Source: Peptoniphilus sp. BV3C26
GTDB lineage: Bacteria; Bacillota; Clostridia; Tissierellales; Peptoniphilaceae
Assembly (NCBI RefSeq): GCF_000478985.1
Contig: NZ_AWXB01000039.1
Location: 62,001 to 126,000, forward strand
DNA length: 64,000 nt
Direction: 5' to 3'
In this document: one piece after another, positions 23,080 to 32,099 of the stretch
Position numbering within the stretch: the first letter of the stretch is position 1
How the letters are laid out: each line of letters opens with the position of its first letter
Translations under genes and position numbers: made by a program
The notes under the pieces: generated by a model
What the model was told of the DNA's origin: nothing
Seen by the model: the letters and a program-made list of their open reading frames with translations, nothing else
Databases searched by the model: none

Positions 23080-24133
23080 GAAGAAAATCTAAAATAGAAT
23101 TTATATAAAAATCAAAGGGTAAATCATTTAGTCTGTAGTCATAATCGCTGTCTAAAAGTCTTGCCGGACATTTAGTTTTAACTATTTCTTCGTTTTTTGG
23201 AACAAGAGGTGATGCTGCATTAGTATGGGGAGCTCCTGCCATTTCATAATATCTTCTTTTATTTTTATCCGTATTTTCATTTCTTGTCTTTTTAAACTCT
23301 GAACCCATGGATTCAAATAATTTATAATCTCCCTCTGCGTTAAATGTTATCACAGGACGGTCTATTTCCTCTTCTCTGCATTCTTTTATGCTCATTGGTA
23401 CCTTAGAGTCTTTTATTTGTCTTAAGGCCCTTCCAAGACCTCCTGAGGCTAATGAAAGGTATCCATCAAAGGGAATTTCTAAATTATTTTTTTTGTAATA
23501 ATTATGCATATAATTTACAAATGTATTTAAATAGATTCCTGATTGTGATTGACCTGTTAGATAAATATAATCAGCTTTTATTTGAGGAAGGTCTCCTCTT
23601 TTTAAGGCAAGACCTGTTTTTAACAAAATATCCCAAACAAGTCCTTCTTCTGTTCCTTCAATTGATGCTGTTAAAGGGTCTATTGTTGCAGGGGCATTTA
23701 CAATTTCTCCATTTGACCAATTTAAGCTTTTATATCTTTCATAGTCAAAATTTTTAAGTGCCAAAACATTTATAGGCTTTGTTGTTATTCCAACATAAGC
23801 ATGGTTGTTTTCCATAATATGAAGATAACTTCTTCTCCAAAGGTCTTCTATATCATAACCGTTACTTGCATTCATAATGTCAACATACAAAATTCCTGTG
23901 AAGTCCTTTGAATTTTTTGGTCTTCTAACTAAAATTCTTGTAGTAAAAGGCAAATCTTCTTTAAAAATTTCTACTTGATTATTTTTTAAATCATATACAT
24001 TTGCCCTATCCTCTATAAAATATTCTTCTTCAATAAAATTATAATCTTCTAGATGTATTATTTCCCTTGAAAATTTCATTGATGAAAATGGATGAGAGTT
24101 TTCTGTAACTTCTATGGGACCTATTATTTTCAT
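23054..24133 (-). pseudogene. Alpha/beta hydrolase domain protein, frameshifted at the C-terminus
   Basis: A 359-codon frame with an AGGAGG start. It includes LTGQSQSGIYLN, the GxSxS nucleophile elbow (about residues 192-203), and an EGDYKLF and GAPHTNA segment with the candidate catalytic acid and His. The frame ends LHDWAKKWQ-stop, where homologues continue as HDWxxNGxEPP; the rest lies in the overlapping ORF. All three catalytic residues are in this part, so it may still fold, but ~100 residues are lost. First structural gene of the operon with the GPH symporter and the amidohydrolase. Confidence 0.82.
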
Positions 24134-24190
24134 TATTACCTCCTACTTTTATTATTTATAATGATTACGTTTTCTAAGAATATTTTACAT

Positions 24191-24229
24191 AAAAAAAGGT
24201 CAACATTCTTATAAAATATTGACCTTTTT
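24191..24229 (-). terminator. Terminator after the AraC regulator gene
   Basis: Stem AAAAAGGTCAA/TTGACCTTTTT with a 15-nt loop; A and T runs make it usable in both directions. Separates the regulator from the hydrolase operon. Confidence 0.75.
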
Positions 24230-24236
24230 GTGTAAT

Positions 24237-24941
24237 TTAATGACTTTTATTTTGCATTTTTTTAAATTCATTGGGACTTAAACCTGTGAAAGTTTTAAAA
24301 ACTTTTGAAAAATATTGACTGGAATTATATCCAACGCTAAAAGCTATATCTATAACTTTTAAATCTGTGTGTTTTAAAAATTTTTTTCCTTCTTCAATTC
24401 TTATTTCTTGCAAATCTTGCAAAATTGTTTTTTTATATTTTTCTTTATATTTTCTCATCATGTGTTCTTTACTTACGTTCAGCTCATTTGCCAAATCATC
24501 TATTGTAATTGGATACATGAAATTCACATTTAAAAGTTTATTGACTCTTTGAGCAAGGGATTTTTCAGAAAGTCCTTGTCTATTTTTAGGATCCGTATAT
24601 TTGTAGACCATTTCATCGTGTATTTCCCAAATATTTTCTTCCTTTGATGCTCCCTCTATTATAATTGCATAATTTTCAGCCAAGTAATGACTTGTCAAAG
24701 AATCCATGCCGCCTTTTTGTGCAAATAAAAAATAAAGAGAATTATAAGAAAGCATAATGTTTTTAAGACTTCTCAGGGAATCTTTGTAAACTCTTTTTAA
24801 AAGTCCCATTTCGCCGCTTTTAAGAACTTTTTTTACATAGGGAAGCATTGACTTAACTTTGTCTAAATCCCCATTTTCTATTGCTTTAAAAAAGCAATCT
24901 CTTTTTTTATAAGCATCTTCTAATTTCTCTTTATCTATCAT
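24237..24941 (-). CDS. AraC-family transcriptional regulator
   Basis: A 234-residue regulator. The C-terminal ~100 residues are a standard AraC double HTH: ITIDDLANELNVSKEHMMRKYKEK (first HTH) and DLKVIDIAFSVGYNSSQYFSKVFKTFTGLSPNEF (second HTH, the family signature). The N-terminal ~125 residues are helical with no cupin fold seen. It lies directly upstream of the hydrolase-symporter-amidohydrolase operon, so it is probably its regulator. No clear ribosome site precedes the ATG, which lies four bases after the hydrogenase stop codon. Confidence 0.88.
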   Translation of the reverse strand: MIDKEKLEDAYKKRDCFFKAIENGDLDKVKSMLPYVKKVLKSGEMGLLKRVYKDSLRSLKNIMLSYNSLYFLFAQKGGMDSLTSHYLAENYAIIIEGASKEENIWEIHDEMVYKYTDPKNRQGLSEKSLAQRVNKLLNVNFMYPITIDDLANELNVSKEHMMRKYKEKYKKTILQDLQEIRIEEGKKFLKHTDLKVIDIAFSVGYNSSQYFSKVFKTFTGLSPNEFKKMQNKSH

Positions 24942-24945
24942 ATTT

Positions 24946-26448
24946 TTATTCTATATTTTGTTTTTCAATTTTTTTATTGTCAAAAGGATATTTATACTGG
25001 CTTTCATTTATAAACTTATCCAAATTTTTCTTTACTCTTGTTGTAGAAGCAATAGTTCCAACTCCTGCTATACAACCTCCTGGACAAGCCATACCTTCAA
25101 GAAGATATCCGTTCTTTCTGCCTGCTTTGGCAAGCTTCATCATTTTAACGCACTCAGAAAGAGTATTTGCTCCTTCAACTTTAATTTCCCTTGTAGGATC
25201 AAGTTTTTGTGCAACTTCTTTAACTGCATTAGCTACTCCTCCTGCCACTGGATATCCACGACCTAGGGCAGATGCGTCTTCAACTGTTGAATCTATTTCA
25301 ATTTCTGAAGGTTCTATATTTTTTGCTACAAACATTCCCATTAGTTCTTCGAAGGTTATTACAAAATCTACGCTGGATTTAATGTTTGTATCTAAAGATT
25401 CAAGTTTTTTAGATGTGCATGGTCCTATAAAAACTACAACTGCATCCTTGTCTATGCTCTTAATATATTCTGCCGTATATCTCATGGGAGATCCGGAGTC
25501 TGAAATTTGTTCTGCATATTCAGGGAACATATTTTTTATCATAAGAGCCCAGGAATAGCAGCAACTTGTTCCCATAAAGGGAATGTCCTCAGGAACTCTT
25601 TCAAGATATTCCTTAGCTTCATGAAGAGTTGTAAGGTCTGCTCCCAAGCCAACTTCTATAACATCTGTAAATCCTAAGTGTTTTATAGCCTCAAACACTT
25701 GCATTGGAGATGTTCTTTGACCGAATTGACCTATAAAAGACGGGGCTATTGCACCGTAAAGTTTTTTTCCTGCTTTGATTGCCTTTATAACTTGATAAAT
25801 TTGTGTTTTATCTGCTATGGCACCAAATGGGCATTCACTTATACATCTTCCGCAAGCTACGCACTTATCATGATCTATCTCAGCACGGCCATATTGATCG
25901 CTTCCTATTGCATTTACTCCACAAGCTGCAGCACAAGGTCTGTCATAATCAACTATGGCATTATAGGGACAGGTGTTTTCACATCTTCCGCACTTTACAC
26001 ATTTTTCAGGATCTATGTGAGCACGAGTTTTGCCTATTGATACTGCATTGACAGGACAAACGTTAGTGCAGGGATGAGCCATACATCTTCTACAATTATC
26101 CGTTACATAAATAGCTCTTGTAGGACAAGCTTCACAGGCAAATTTTATTACATTTACCAGGGGTTTTTCATAGGCATTTGTATCAATGTCAACTTTATCA
26201 AAACCATCTGTTACTCTTTTATAAACATCTATTCTTCTTATGGGCATGCCCATTGCAAGTCTTATACGTTCATCTGCAATTGCACGCTCTCTAAACATAT
26301 TTTCTCTATACTGAGGCATTTCTCCCGGAAATAATCTATAGCTTGCATCTTCAAGACTTTCCACGTCTAAATCTTCATATGCAATCCTTGCTACTTCCGC
26401 AAATACTCTACGCCTAAGTTCAACTATACGTGAATAACTTTCTTTCAT
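24946..26448 (-). CDS. Monomeric [FeFe] hydrogenase (group B-like), with ferredoxin clusters
   Basis: A 500-residue iron-sulfur enzyme. It has several [4Fe-4S] sites: CRRCMAHPCTNVCP (119-132), CVKCGRCENTCP (150-161) and CVACGRCISECP (196-207), plus an extra PCAAACG. The H-cluster motifs are TSCCYSW (294-300), GPCTSKKLE (342-350) and EGMACPGGC (451-459). The last lacks the GGGQP ending of group A enzymes, so it is most like group B. Expected to evolve or sense H2 with electrons from ferredoxin during amino-acid fermentation. It overlaps the small ferredoxin gene by one base. Confidence 0.85.
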   Translation of the reverse strand: MKESYSRIVELRRRVFAEVARIAYEDLDVESLEDASYRLFPGEMPQYRENMFRERAIADERIRLAMGMPIRRIDVYKRVTDGFDKVDIDTNAYEKPLVNVIKFACEACPTRAIYVTDNCRRCMAHPCTNVCPVNAVSIGKTRAHIDPEKCVKCGRCENTCPYNAIVDYDRPCAAACGVNAIGSDQYGRAEIDHDKCVACGRCISECPFGAIADKTQIYQVIKAIKAGKKLYGAIAPSFIGQFGQRTSPMQVFEAIKHLGFTDVIEVGLGADLTTLHEAKEYLERVPEDIPFMGTSCCYSWALMIKNMFPEYAEQISDSGSPMRYTAEYIKSIDKDAVVVFIGPCTSKKLESLDTNIKSSVDFVITFEELMGMFVAKNIEPSEIEIDSTVEDASALGRGYPVAGGVANAVKEVAQKLDPTREIKVEGANTLSECVKMMKLAKAGRKNGYLLEGMACPGGCIAGVGTIASTTRVKKNLDKFINESQYKYPFDNKKIEKQNIE

Positions 26449-26723
26449 TAATCTTTCTTAAGCCCTTTCATAACTTTCTCTCCAACTAATTGAGGCGTTG
26501 CATTATAGATAATTTCATCATCTATTATTACAATGGGAGCTACATTTGTATCTGACCTCTTGCATAAATCAAGACATTTTGAGCAATTGACTTCTATACC
26601 TTCGGAATCACAAATTTCAGAATCTGGTCCACAAAGATCGTCAATTATGTATTCAAGTTGATCATAAATAGCATTGGCACCCATAAGGGTACAACGCGAA
26701 CCCATACATACTGTTACTTTCAT
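26448..26723 (-). CDS. Thioredoxin-like [2Fe-2S] ferredoxin subunit
   Basis: A 91-residue protein with CMGSRC (5-10) and a distal NCSKCLDLC (46-54), the four-plus Cys pattern of thioredoxin-like [2Fe-2S] proteins (NuoE C-terminal domain / HndA type). It is the first gene of a two-gene operon with the [FeFe] hydrogenase (stop/start overlap TAATG), so it probably transfers electrons to it. Perfect AAGGAGG site. Confidence 0.85.
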   Translation of the reverse strand: MKVTVCMGSRCTLMGANAIYDQLEYIIDDLCGPDSEICDSEGIEVNCSKCLDLCKRSDTNVAPIVIIDDEIIYNATPQLVGEKVMKGLKKD

Positions 26724-26816
26724 AAATAAACCTCCTTATTTTTATTATAACAGACAAGTTAACTTTAATATGAATAATTTTAAAATAAGTTAAGAAACTT
26801 AAGTATATTTAAAAAA

Positions 26817-26838
26817 TCCCCGGCTTATTTGCCGAGGA
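26817..26838 (-). terminator. Terminator after uxaC
   Basis: Minus strand CCTCGGC-AAATAA-GCCGGGG followed by ATTTTTT. It lies 19 bases after the uxaC stop codon. Confidence 0.8.
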
Positions 26839-26856
26839 CTTAAAATTATTTTAAAT

Positions 26857-28251
26857 TTATTTTATTATAAAATCTTTAGAATTTTTAAAACTTATATCTT
26901 TAACCATTTGTCCTAAAAATTCTTCATCCCATGGATATTCTCCCAGTTCTACATACTCTCCAACTAAATTACACATAATTCTTCTAAAGTATTCGTGTCT
27001 TGGATAAGATAAGAAAGATCTTGAATCAGTTAGCATTCCTACAAATTTTGAAAATACACTTGTTGATGCAAGAGTTCTCATTTGATTTATCATTCCATCT
27101 TTATGATCTAAAAACCACCAGGCAGTACCGATTTGTACTTTCATTTCTCCTTCTTTTTCTCCTTGGAAGGATCCTCCGATGGTTGAAAGAGAATATAAAT
27201 CCTTGGGGTTTAAGCTGAAAAGTAAAGTTTTTGGCAGCCCCCTATCATTCATGGCACTTAAAAGTTTTGAAATTTTTTCTGCTATTTTTTCATCGTGAAC
27301 TGCATCGTAACCTGTGTCAGGTCCTAACTTTTCAAACATTTTTTCGTTGTTGTTTCTTATTGCTTGAATGTGAAGCTCCATAGTCCAGTTGCGTTTACAG
27401 TATTCCTCTGACAAAAATAACATTAGTTCTGTCATATAAGCTTCGATTTCCATATCTGTAAGCTTTTGACCTTGCAAAGCTTTTTGGAAAACTTTATTTA
27501 ATTCTTCTTTATTTAACCTTGCAAAGGGAACTCTGGACAAACCATGATCTGATGCACAGGCTCCATTTTGGTCAAAGTATTGGATCCTAAAAAGAAGAGC
27601 ACTTTTTAAAGAATCTATATCTTTAATTTCTAAACCTGATACTTTTGAAAGCTCATCTATATAATTTTTAAAAGAAGCATCTTCAATTTTTAAAGCCTTA
27701 TCTGGTCTAAAGGCAGGAATAACTTTTGTTTCAAAATCACTTTCTTTTAAAAGCTTATGGTATTTCAAATCATCAAGAGGATCATTTGTTGTACAAACTC
27801 CCCACACATTACTTTTTGAAATCAATGCCCTTGGTGAAAAATCATCCCTTTGTAAAAGTTCATTACATCTTTCCCAAATCTCTTTGCAAGTTTTAGGGCT
27901 TAATGTTTCTTCTATGCCAAAAAAGTTTTTAAGCTCAAGATGGGTCCAATGGTAAAGAGGGTTGCCTATTAAATTTGGAACAACTTTTGCCCAAGCTTCA
28001 AACTTTTCATAATCTGATGCATTTCCAGTAATTCTTTTTTCCTCTATACCGTAAGCACGCATAACTCTCCACTTGTAGTGGTCTCCACCAAGCCAAGCTT
28101 GAGTTATATTTTTAAATTTTTTATTTTCATAAATTTCTTTTGCTTCAAGGTGACAGTGAAAATCAAATATAGGTTGATCCTTTGCGTAATCAAAATATAA
28201 TTTCTTTCCATATTCATTCCTAAGCATAAAATTATCGTCTAAAAATTTCAT
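26857..28251 (-). CDS. uxaC: Glucuronate isomerase (uronate isomerase)
   Basis: Converts D-glucuronate to D-fructuronate (or galacturonate to tagaturonate), the first step of hexuronate degradation. The 464 residues match the family. The N-terminal FDFHCHLEAKEIYE contains the HxH metal motif, WLGGDHYKWRVMRAYG is strongly conserved in UxaC, and the C-terminus has FVGMLTDSRSFLSYPRHEYFRR with catalytic Asp/Arg residues. It stands alone here; no uxaB, kdgK or other uronate genes are in view. Good GGAGG site. Confidence 0.95.
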   Translation of the reverse strand: MKFLDDNFMLRNEYGKKLYFDYAKDQPIFDFHCHLEAKEIYENKKFKNITQAWLGGDHYKWRVMRAYGIEEKRITGNASDYEKFEAWAKVVPNLIGNPLYHWTHLELKNFFGIEETLSPKTCKEIWERCNELLQRDDFSPRALISKSNVWGVCTTNDPLDDLKYHKLLKESDFETKVIPAFRPDKALKIEDASFKNYIDELSKVSGLEIKDIDSLKSALLFRIQYFDQNGACASDHGLSRVPFARLNKEELNKVFQKALQGQKLTDMEIEAYMTELMLFLSEEYCKRNWTMELHIQAIRNNNEKMFEKLGPDTGYDAVHDEKIAEKISKLLSAMNDRGLPKTLLFSLNPKDLYSLSTIGGSFQGEKEGEMKVQIGTAWWFLDHKDGMINQMRTLASTSVFSKFVGMLTDSRSFLSYPRHEYFRRIMCNLVGEYVELGEYPWDEEFLGQMVKDISFKNSKDFIIK

Positions 28252-28305
28252 ATTACCTCCATTTATTACTAGTTGATTTTATCACAGGCTTTTAAAAATG
28301 TCAGT

Positions 28306-30780
28306 TTATATTATTTGAACTTTGCCTTCTTCATCAATAATAAGTTTTGAGTCTGGTTTTAATTTTCCTTCAAGGCTTAACAGGGAAATTTGTGTTACTA
28401 TCTCATTTTCTATAAATCTTTTTACTATTCTTGCCCCAAAATCCTCACTCATAAGTTCTTTTGCAAGTTTTTTAGTGTTTAAATCATCCCAAGTAAGTTC
28501 AACGCCTCTTTCAATTAAGTCTTTTTTTAATTCACGAAGATTTAAAGTTAAAATTTTTTCCGTTTCTTCCAAAGTGAAAGATTTAAAATTATAAACTTCA
28601 TCAACATGATTTAAAATTTCCTTATTTTCTATCTCACTTGAACTTGTTAAAAGAACAAGGGTGTTTTTAAAGTCAATTAATTTTCCTTTATTGTCAGTAA
28701 TTTTTCCATCTTCCATAATTTGAATGATGATGCCTAAAACTTCTCTGTCTGCAACTTCTATATCTTCAAATAGTAAGACAGAATAGGGTTTTGTCCTTAC
28801 TGCTTCTGTTAAAATTCCTCCGGCTTCATGGCCTACATATCCTGGAGGAGCTCCTATTAATTTTGTAACTGAAGATTTATCTGTAAATTCACTCATTTCA
28901 AATGTTAAAAGTGATTTTTCATCAAACAATTGATCGGCTAAAACTTTTCCTATATAAGATTTTCCCGTTCCGGATGGGCCTTTTAGTAAAAAAGCTCCTA
29001 TGGGGTCTTCTTTATTTAACAAACCACTTTTTGATCTTATGATGGCCTTAATTATTCCATATACTGCTTCTTCTTGACCTACAAAGTGAGATTTAACATT
29101 TTCTTTTAATTTTTTTATTCTGTCAATTTCTTTTTCATTTAAAGTTGAAAGAGCGATTCCTGTGAGTCTTGAAAGAACTCCCTTTATTTCTTCTTCTCCA
29201 ACTTCAAAATTTATAGGATAGTAGGGCTTTTCAATTTCATATTTTTTTAATTTTTCTTTTCTATCTTCAATTTCTTTTTCATATTTTCCGACTTTTTCAA
29301 AATCTCTGTTTCCTATGGCGGATTCCAAATTTTCATTTAAAATATCAAGACCCATTTTAAGATCTGAAATGTCATTTAGCCTATCCACTTCTTTTTGCCA
29401 AAGATCTTTTTTATTATTGTATTCTTCATTTAAGATTTTTAAGTTTTCTTCAATGATTTTAAGACGATTTTTTGTAAGTTTATCTTCTTCCCTTGAAAGA
29501 GATGCTTTTTCCAGCTCTAGTCTTGTGATTTTTCTATTCATTTCATCAAGTTCTGAAGGCATGGAATCTATACTCATTCTTAAAAGTGCTGAAGCTTCAT
29601 CTATTAAATCTATGGCCTTATCTGGTAAAAATCTTTCAGTTAAATATCTCTTTGAAAGTTTTACTGCAGAAACTATTGCTGAATCTGTAATTTTAACTTT
29701 ATGATGAGATTCGTATTTATTTTTTACTCCTCTTAAAATAGAAATTGATGCTTCTTCAGAAGGTTCTTCTATTAAAACTTTTTGAAATCTTCTTTCTAAA
29801 GCTCTATCTTTTTCTATGAATTTTCTATATTCATCTATGGTTGTTGCCCCGATTGTAAGGATTTCTCCCCTTGCGAGCATTGGTTTTAAAATATTTGATG
29901 TGTCAAGAGATCCTGAAGTTGATCCTGAGCCTATAATGTTATGAATTTCATCTATAAATAAAATTATTTTCCCTTGAGATTCTTTTATTATTTCTAAAAG
30001 TTTTTTAAATCTCTCTTCAAAATCTCCCCTAAATTTTGCTCCTGCTATTAATGATGCCATATCAAGAGAAAATACAATTTTATCTCTTAATAAAGTTGGA
30101 ACGTCATTTTTTGCAATTCTTTGAACAAGGCCTTCAACTATTGCTGTTTTTCCAACTCCGGCTTCTCCTATTAAAACAGGATTATTTTTTATTCTTCTTG
30201 AAAGAATTCTTATTAAGCTTAAAGTTTCTTCATCTCTTCCTATTATGGGATCAAGTTTTCCTTCTTTTGCTTCTAAAGTTAAATTCCTTCCATATTTTGA
30301 AAGAACCTTTATTTGTTCTTCTGACAGACCATCAGCATCAACATCGGTAAATTTTTTCATAAGCTCATTTCTTAAACTTATATAATCTATACCGAAATCT
30401 TTAGCAATTGCCTGGGAACTTGTTTTATCTTCTCTTAATATGGCAAGAAAAAGTTGAGGAAGTCTTACATAAGATTCATACATATTTCTTGCTATTTCTT
30501 CAGAATTAATAATAATTCTTTGATAGGGTCTTGAATAATATAAATTTGTAAGTCCCTTTGATGATCTTAATTTTTCTATTGCTTCACTTATCTTATTTTC
30601 AAATTCAAGTAAATTTACACCCATTTTGGAGAGGGTTTTTAATAAATCCGTTCCCTTATTTCTTAAAATTGCAAGAGTCAAATGTAAATCAGTAACTTCT
30701 GCATTTTCATATCTGATTGCAATGTTTTGAGCATCTTTAAAAACTTGAACTACAAGTTGTGAAAATTTTTCTGCGTTCAT
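28306..30780 (-). CDS. clpB: ClpB-type Hsp100 chaperone with divergent second ATPase domain
   Basis: 824 residues. The N-domain (1-145), AAA+ D1 with GEAGVGKT (205-212), FIDEIH (275-280) and RALERRF (326-332), and a long coiled-coil M-domain (about 400-520, starting SIDSMPSELDEM) identify ClpB, the disaggregase that works with DnaK. D2 has GPSGTGKS (601-608), but Walker B reads LLFEDIE (669-675) where ClpC has ILFDEIE, sensor 1 is LTSSS (711-715) instead of MTSNA, the arginine-finger segment is ILNHVDE (722-728) instead of FLNRVDD, and ~35 residues before it are missing. D2 is probably impaired in ATP hydrolysis. No CtsR or CIRCE box was seen upstream. Confidence 0.88.
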   Translation of the reverse strand: MNAEKFSQLVVQVFKDAQNIAIRYENAEVTDLHLTLAILRNKGTDLLKTLSKMGVNLLEFENKISEAIEKLRSSKGLTNLYYSRPYQRIIINSEEIARNMYESYVRLPQLFLAILREDKTSSQAIAKDFGIDYISLRNELMKKFTDVDADGLSEEQIKVLSKYGRNLTLEAKEGKLDPIIGRDEETLSLIRILSRRIKNNPVLIGEAGVGKTAIVEGLVQRIAKNDVPTLLRDKIVFSLDMASLIAGAKFRGDFEERFKKLLEIIKESQGKIILFIDEIHNIIGSGSTSGSLDTSNILKPMLARGEILTIGATTIDEYRKFIEKDRALERRFQKVLIEEPSEEASISILRGVKNKYESHHKVKITDSAIVSAVKLSKRYLTERFLPDKAIDLIDEASALLRMSIDSMPSELDEMNRKITRLELEKASLSREEDKLTKNRLKIIEENLKILNEEYNNKKDLWQKEVDRLNDISDLKMGLDILNENLESAIGNRDFEKVGKYEKEIEDRKEKLKKYEIEKPYYPINFEVGEEEIKGVLSRLTGIALSTLNEKEIDRIKKLKENVKSHFVGQEEAVYGIIKAIIRSKSGLLNKEDPIGAFLLKGPSGTGKSYIGKVLADQLFDEKSLLTFEMSEFTDKSSVTKLIGAPPGYVGHEAGGILTEAVRTKPYSVLLFEDIEVADREVLGIIIQIMEDGKITDNKGKLIDFKNTLVLLTSSSEIENKEILNHVDEVYNFKSFTLEETEKILTLNLRELKKDLIERGVELTWDDLNTKKLAKELMSEDFGARIVKRFIENEIVTQISLLSLEGKLKPDSKLIIDEEGKVQII

Positions 30781-30811
30781 AAATCCCCCTTTCCTTTAAA
30801 ATAATTTTAAA

Positions 30812-30836
30812 AAAAGGACCCTAGGGCCCCCTTTAA
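30812..30836 (-). terminator. Terminator between the YjiH-like gene and clpB
   Basis: GC-rich imperfect hairpin (minus AAAGG...CCTTT around CCCTAGGG) followed by seven T. It starts four bases after the stop codon at 30841. Confidence 0.65.
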
Positions 30837-30840
30837 ATAG

Positions 30841-31998
30841 TTATAAAAACATCATAATAATGTGTGCTGCAATACCTGCGCAAAAACCGCCTATAGTGTG
30901 AGATATTATTGCATTACCTGTCATTTCTTTTGTTCCAAGAGCATCCATCATGGCGATGTGAGTTGATAAATATCCGCTCCAGCACATACAAATTGCAGTA
31001 AATACAGCTATATCATTTGCAGTTATTGCACCTTTACCTGCCATTTCAGCAACTATTCCAATTGCTGCACCACTTGAGCCTAAAGCTGTAATAGGCACTG
31101 CTATTGCTTGTGGATTTGTAAATCCAAATAGGGGTTCCAAAATAATATTAAGTTTTTCTCCAAGTAGAGGGAGAACAGCTATACCTTGATTTGCGGAACC
31201 GTTATAGACTCCTGCATCTCCTGTTCCATTTGTAAGCATAATAACTATTGTACAAATAATAACTACACCTGGAATTATTGAAAGACCCATGTCTATGCCG
31301 ACTTTACCTCCGTCGAGAAGGGCTTGAATAAAACGAGAACCGGCTGATCCTTCTCTTACTCTTCTCATTCCGTGCGGAATGGGGTCAGCTAAAGATGAAG
31401 AAACATATTCTTCAGTTCCGTAATATTTTTTAGTTTTTCTAAGCATAAGTCTTACTGAAATAATACTTCCTACGATAGCTCCTATGTTTCCAACTAAAGC
31501 ACCCTTAATAGCTCCATCAATTTTAAATCCCATCATAGTTGTTGTAACTATTAAACCCATTCCAAATGCCGTACCTAAATTTGTAAGAGCAGGCATCTGA
31601 TATTTTTTAAAATATTGTCTGAAGTTATCATCATGGGCTAGGGTAAGAATAGCAGGGTTATCTGACATGTAGCAATTTAACATTCCAAGAGAACTTGCCC
31701 CTGGTAAGTCATATATAGGCTTCATTATTTTACTTAATAAGGTATTTATAAGTGCGATTACTCCAAATTCAGAAAATATTCCTGACACTCCACCGGCAAG
31801 AACTGCAACTGCCATTAAATACCAACAAGTGTTCATGAGCAAATCATAACCTGTAAGCATCATTGTCTTTATCATATTTGTTCCGCCCATTTGTCGTCCC
31901 ATATAGATAAAGAAAGCAAAGAACAGCACTAAAAATATAACTGCTTCCAAGCCAACTTCTTTTTTTAAGCCCGGAGTTTTGTTTTCTTTTTTGTCCAT
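30841..31998 (-). CDS. YjiH-like nucleoside-recognition (Gate) membrane protein
   Basis: A 385-residue polytopic membrane protein with about nine hydrophobic segments. It contains the Gate/nucleoside-recognition type segment MSDNPAILTLAHD and repeated small-residue helices (LVGNIGAIVGSII), and the end CWSGYLSTHIAMMDALG. Such proteins are widespread in clostridia near amino-acid catabolism genes; their transport substrate is not established. Good AGGAG site. It lies just downstream of an alanine/glycine symporter on the same strand, with a terminator in between. Confidence 0.7.
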   Translation of the reverse strand: MDKKENKTPGLKKEVGLEAVIFLVLFFAFFIYMGRQMGGTNMIKTMMLTGYDLLMNTCWYLMAVAVLAGGVSGIFSEFGVIALINTLLSKIMKPIYDLPGASSLGMLNCYMSDNPAILTLAHDDNFRQYFKKYQMPALTNLGTAFGMGLIVTTTMMGFKIDGAIKGALVGNIGAIVGSIISVRLMLRKTKKYYGTEEYVSSSLADPIPHGMRRVREGSAGSRFIQALLDGGKVGIDMGLSIIPGVVIICTIVIMLTNGTGDAGVYNGSANQGIAVLPLLGEKLNIILEPLFGFTNPQAIAVPITALGSSGAAIGIVAEMAGKGAITANDIAVFTAICMCWSGYLSTHIAMMDALGTKEMTGNAIISHTIGGFCAGIAAHIIMMFL

Positions 31999-32042
31999 CT
32001 TTTCTCCTATTTCAAATAAATTTTTTTAAATGTTTTTAATTT

Positions 32043-32070
32043 AAAACACCCGGCCTTAACCGGATGTTTT
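32043..32070 (-). terminator. Terminator after the alanine/glycine symporter gene
   Basis: AAAACAtCCGG/CCGGgTGTTTT stem (one wobble) with a 6-nt loop and T-rich tail on the minus strand. Confidence 0.75.
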
Positions 32071-32099
32071 AATTAAAACTTTTTCTTTTTTATTTTTAA

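Noticed and set aside
24977-25558. A 193-codon plus-strand ORF
   Set aside because: Antisense to the [FeFe] hydrogenase, whose Cys motifs are clearly conserved in the minus-strand frame.
28252-28305. CIRCE or CtsR site before uxaC or clpB
   Set aside because: No matching inverted repeat or GGTCAAA tandem found in the intergenic regions at 28252-28305 or 30781-30840.
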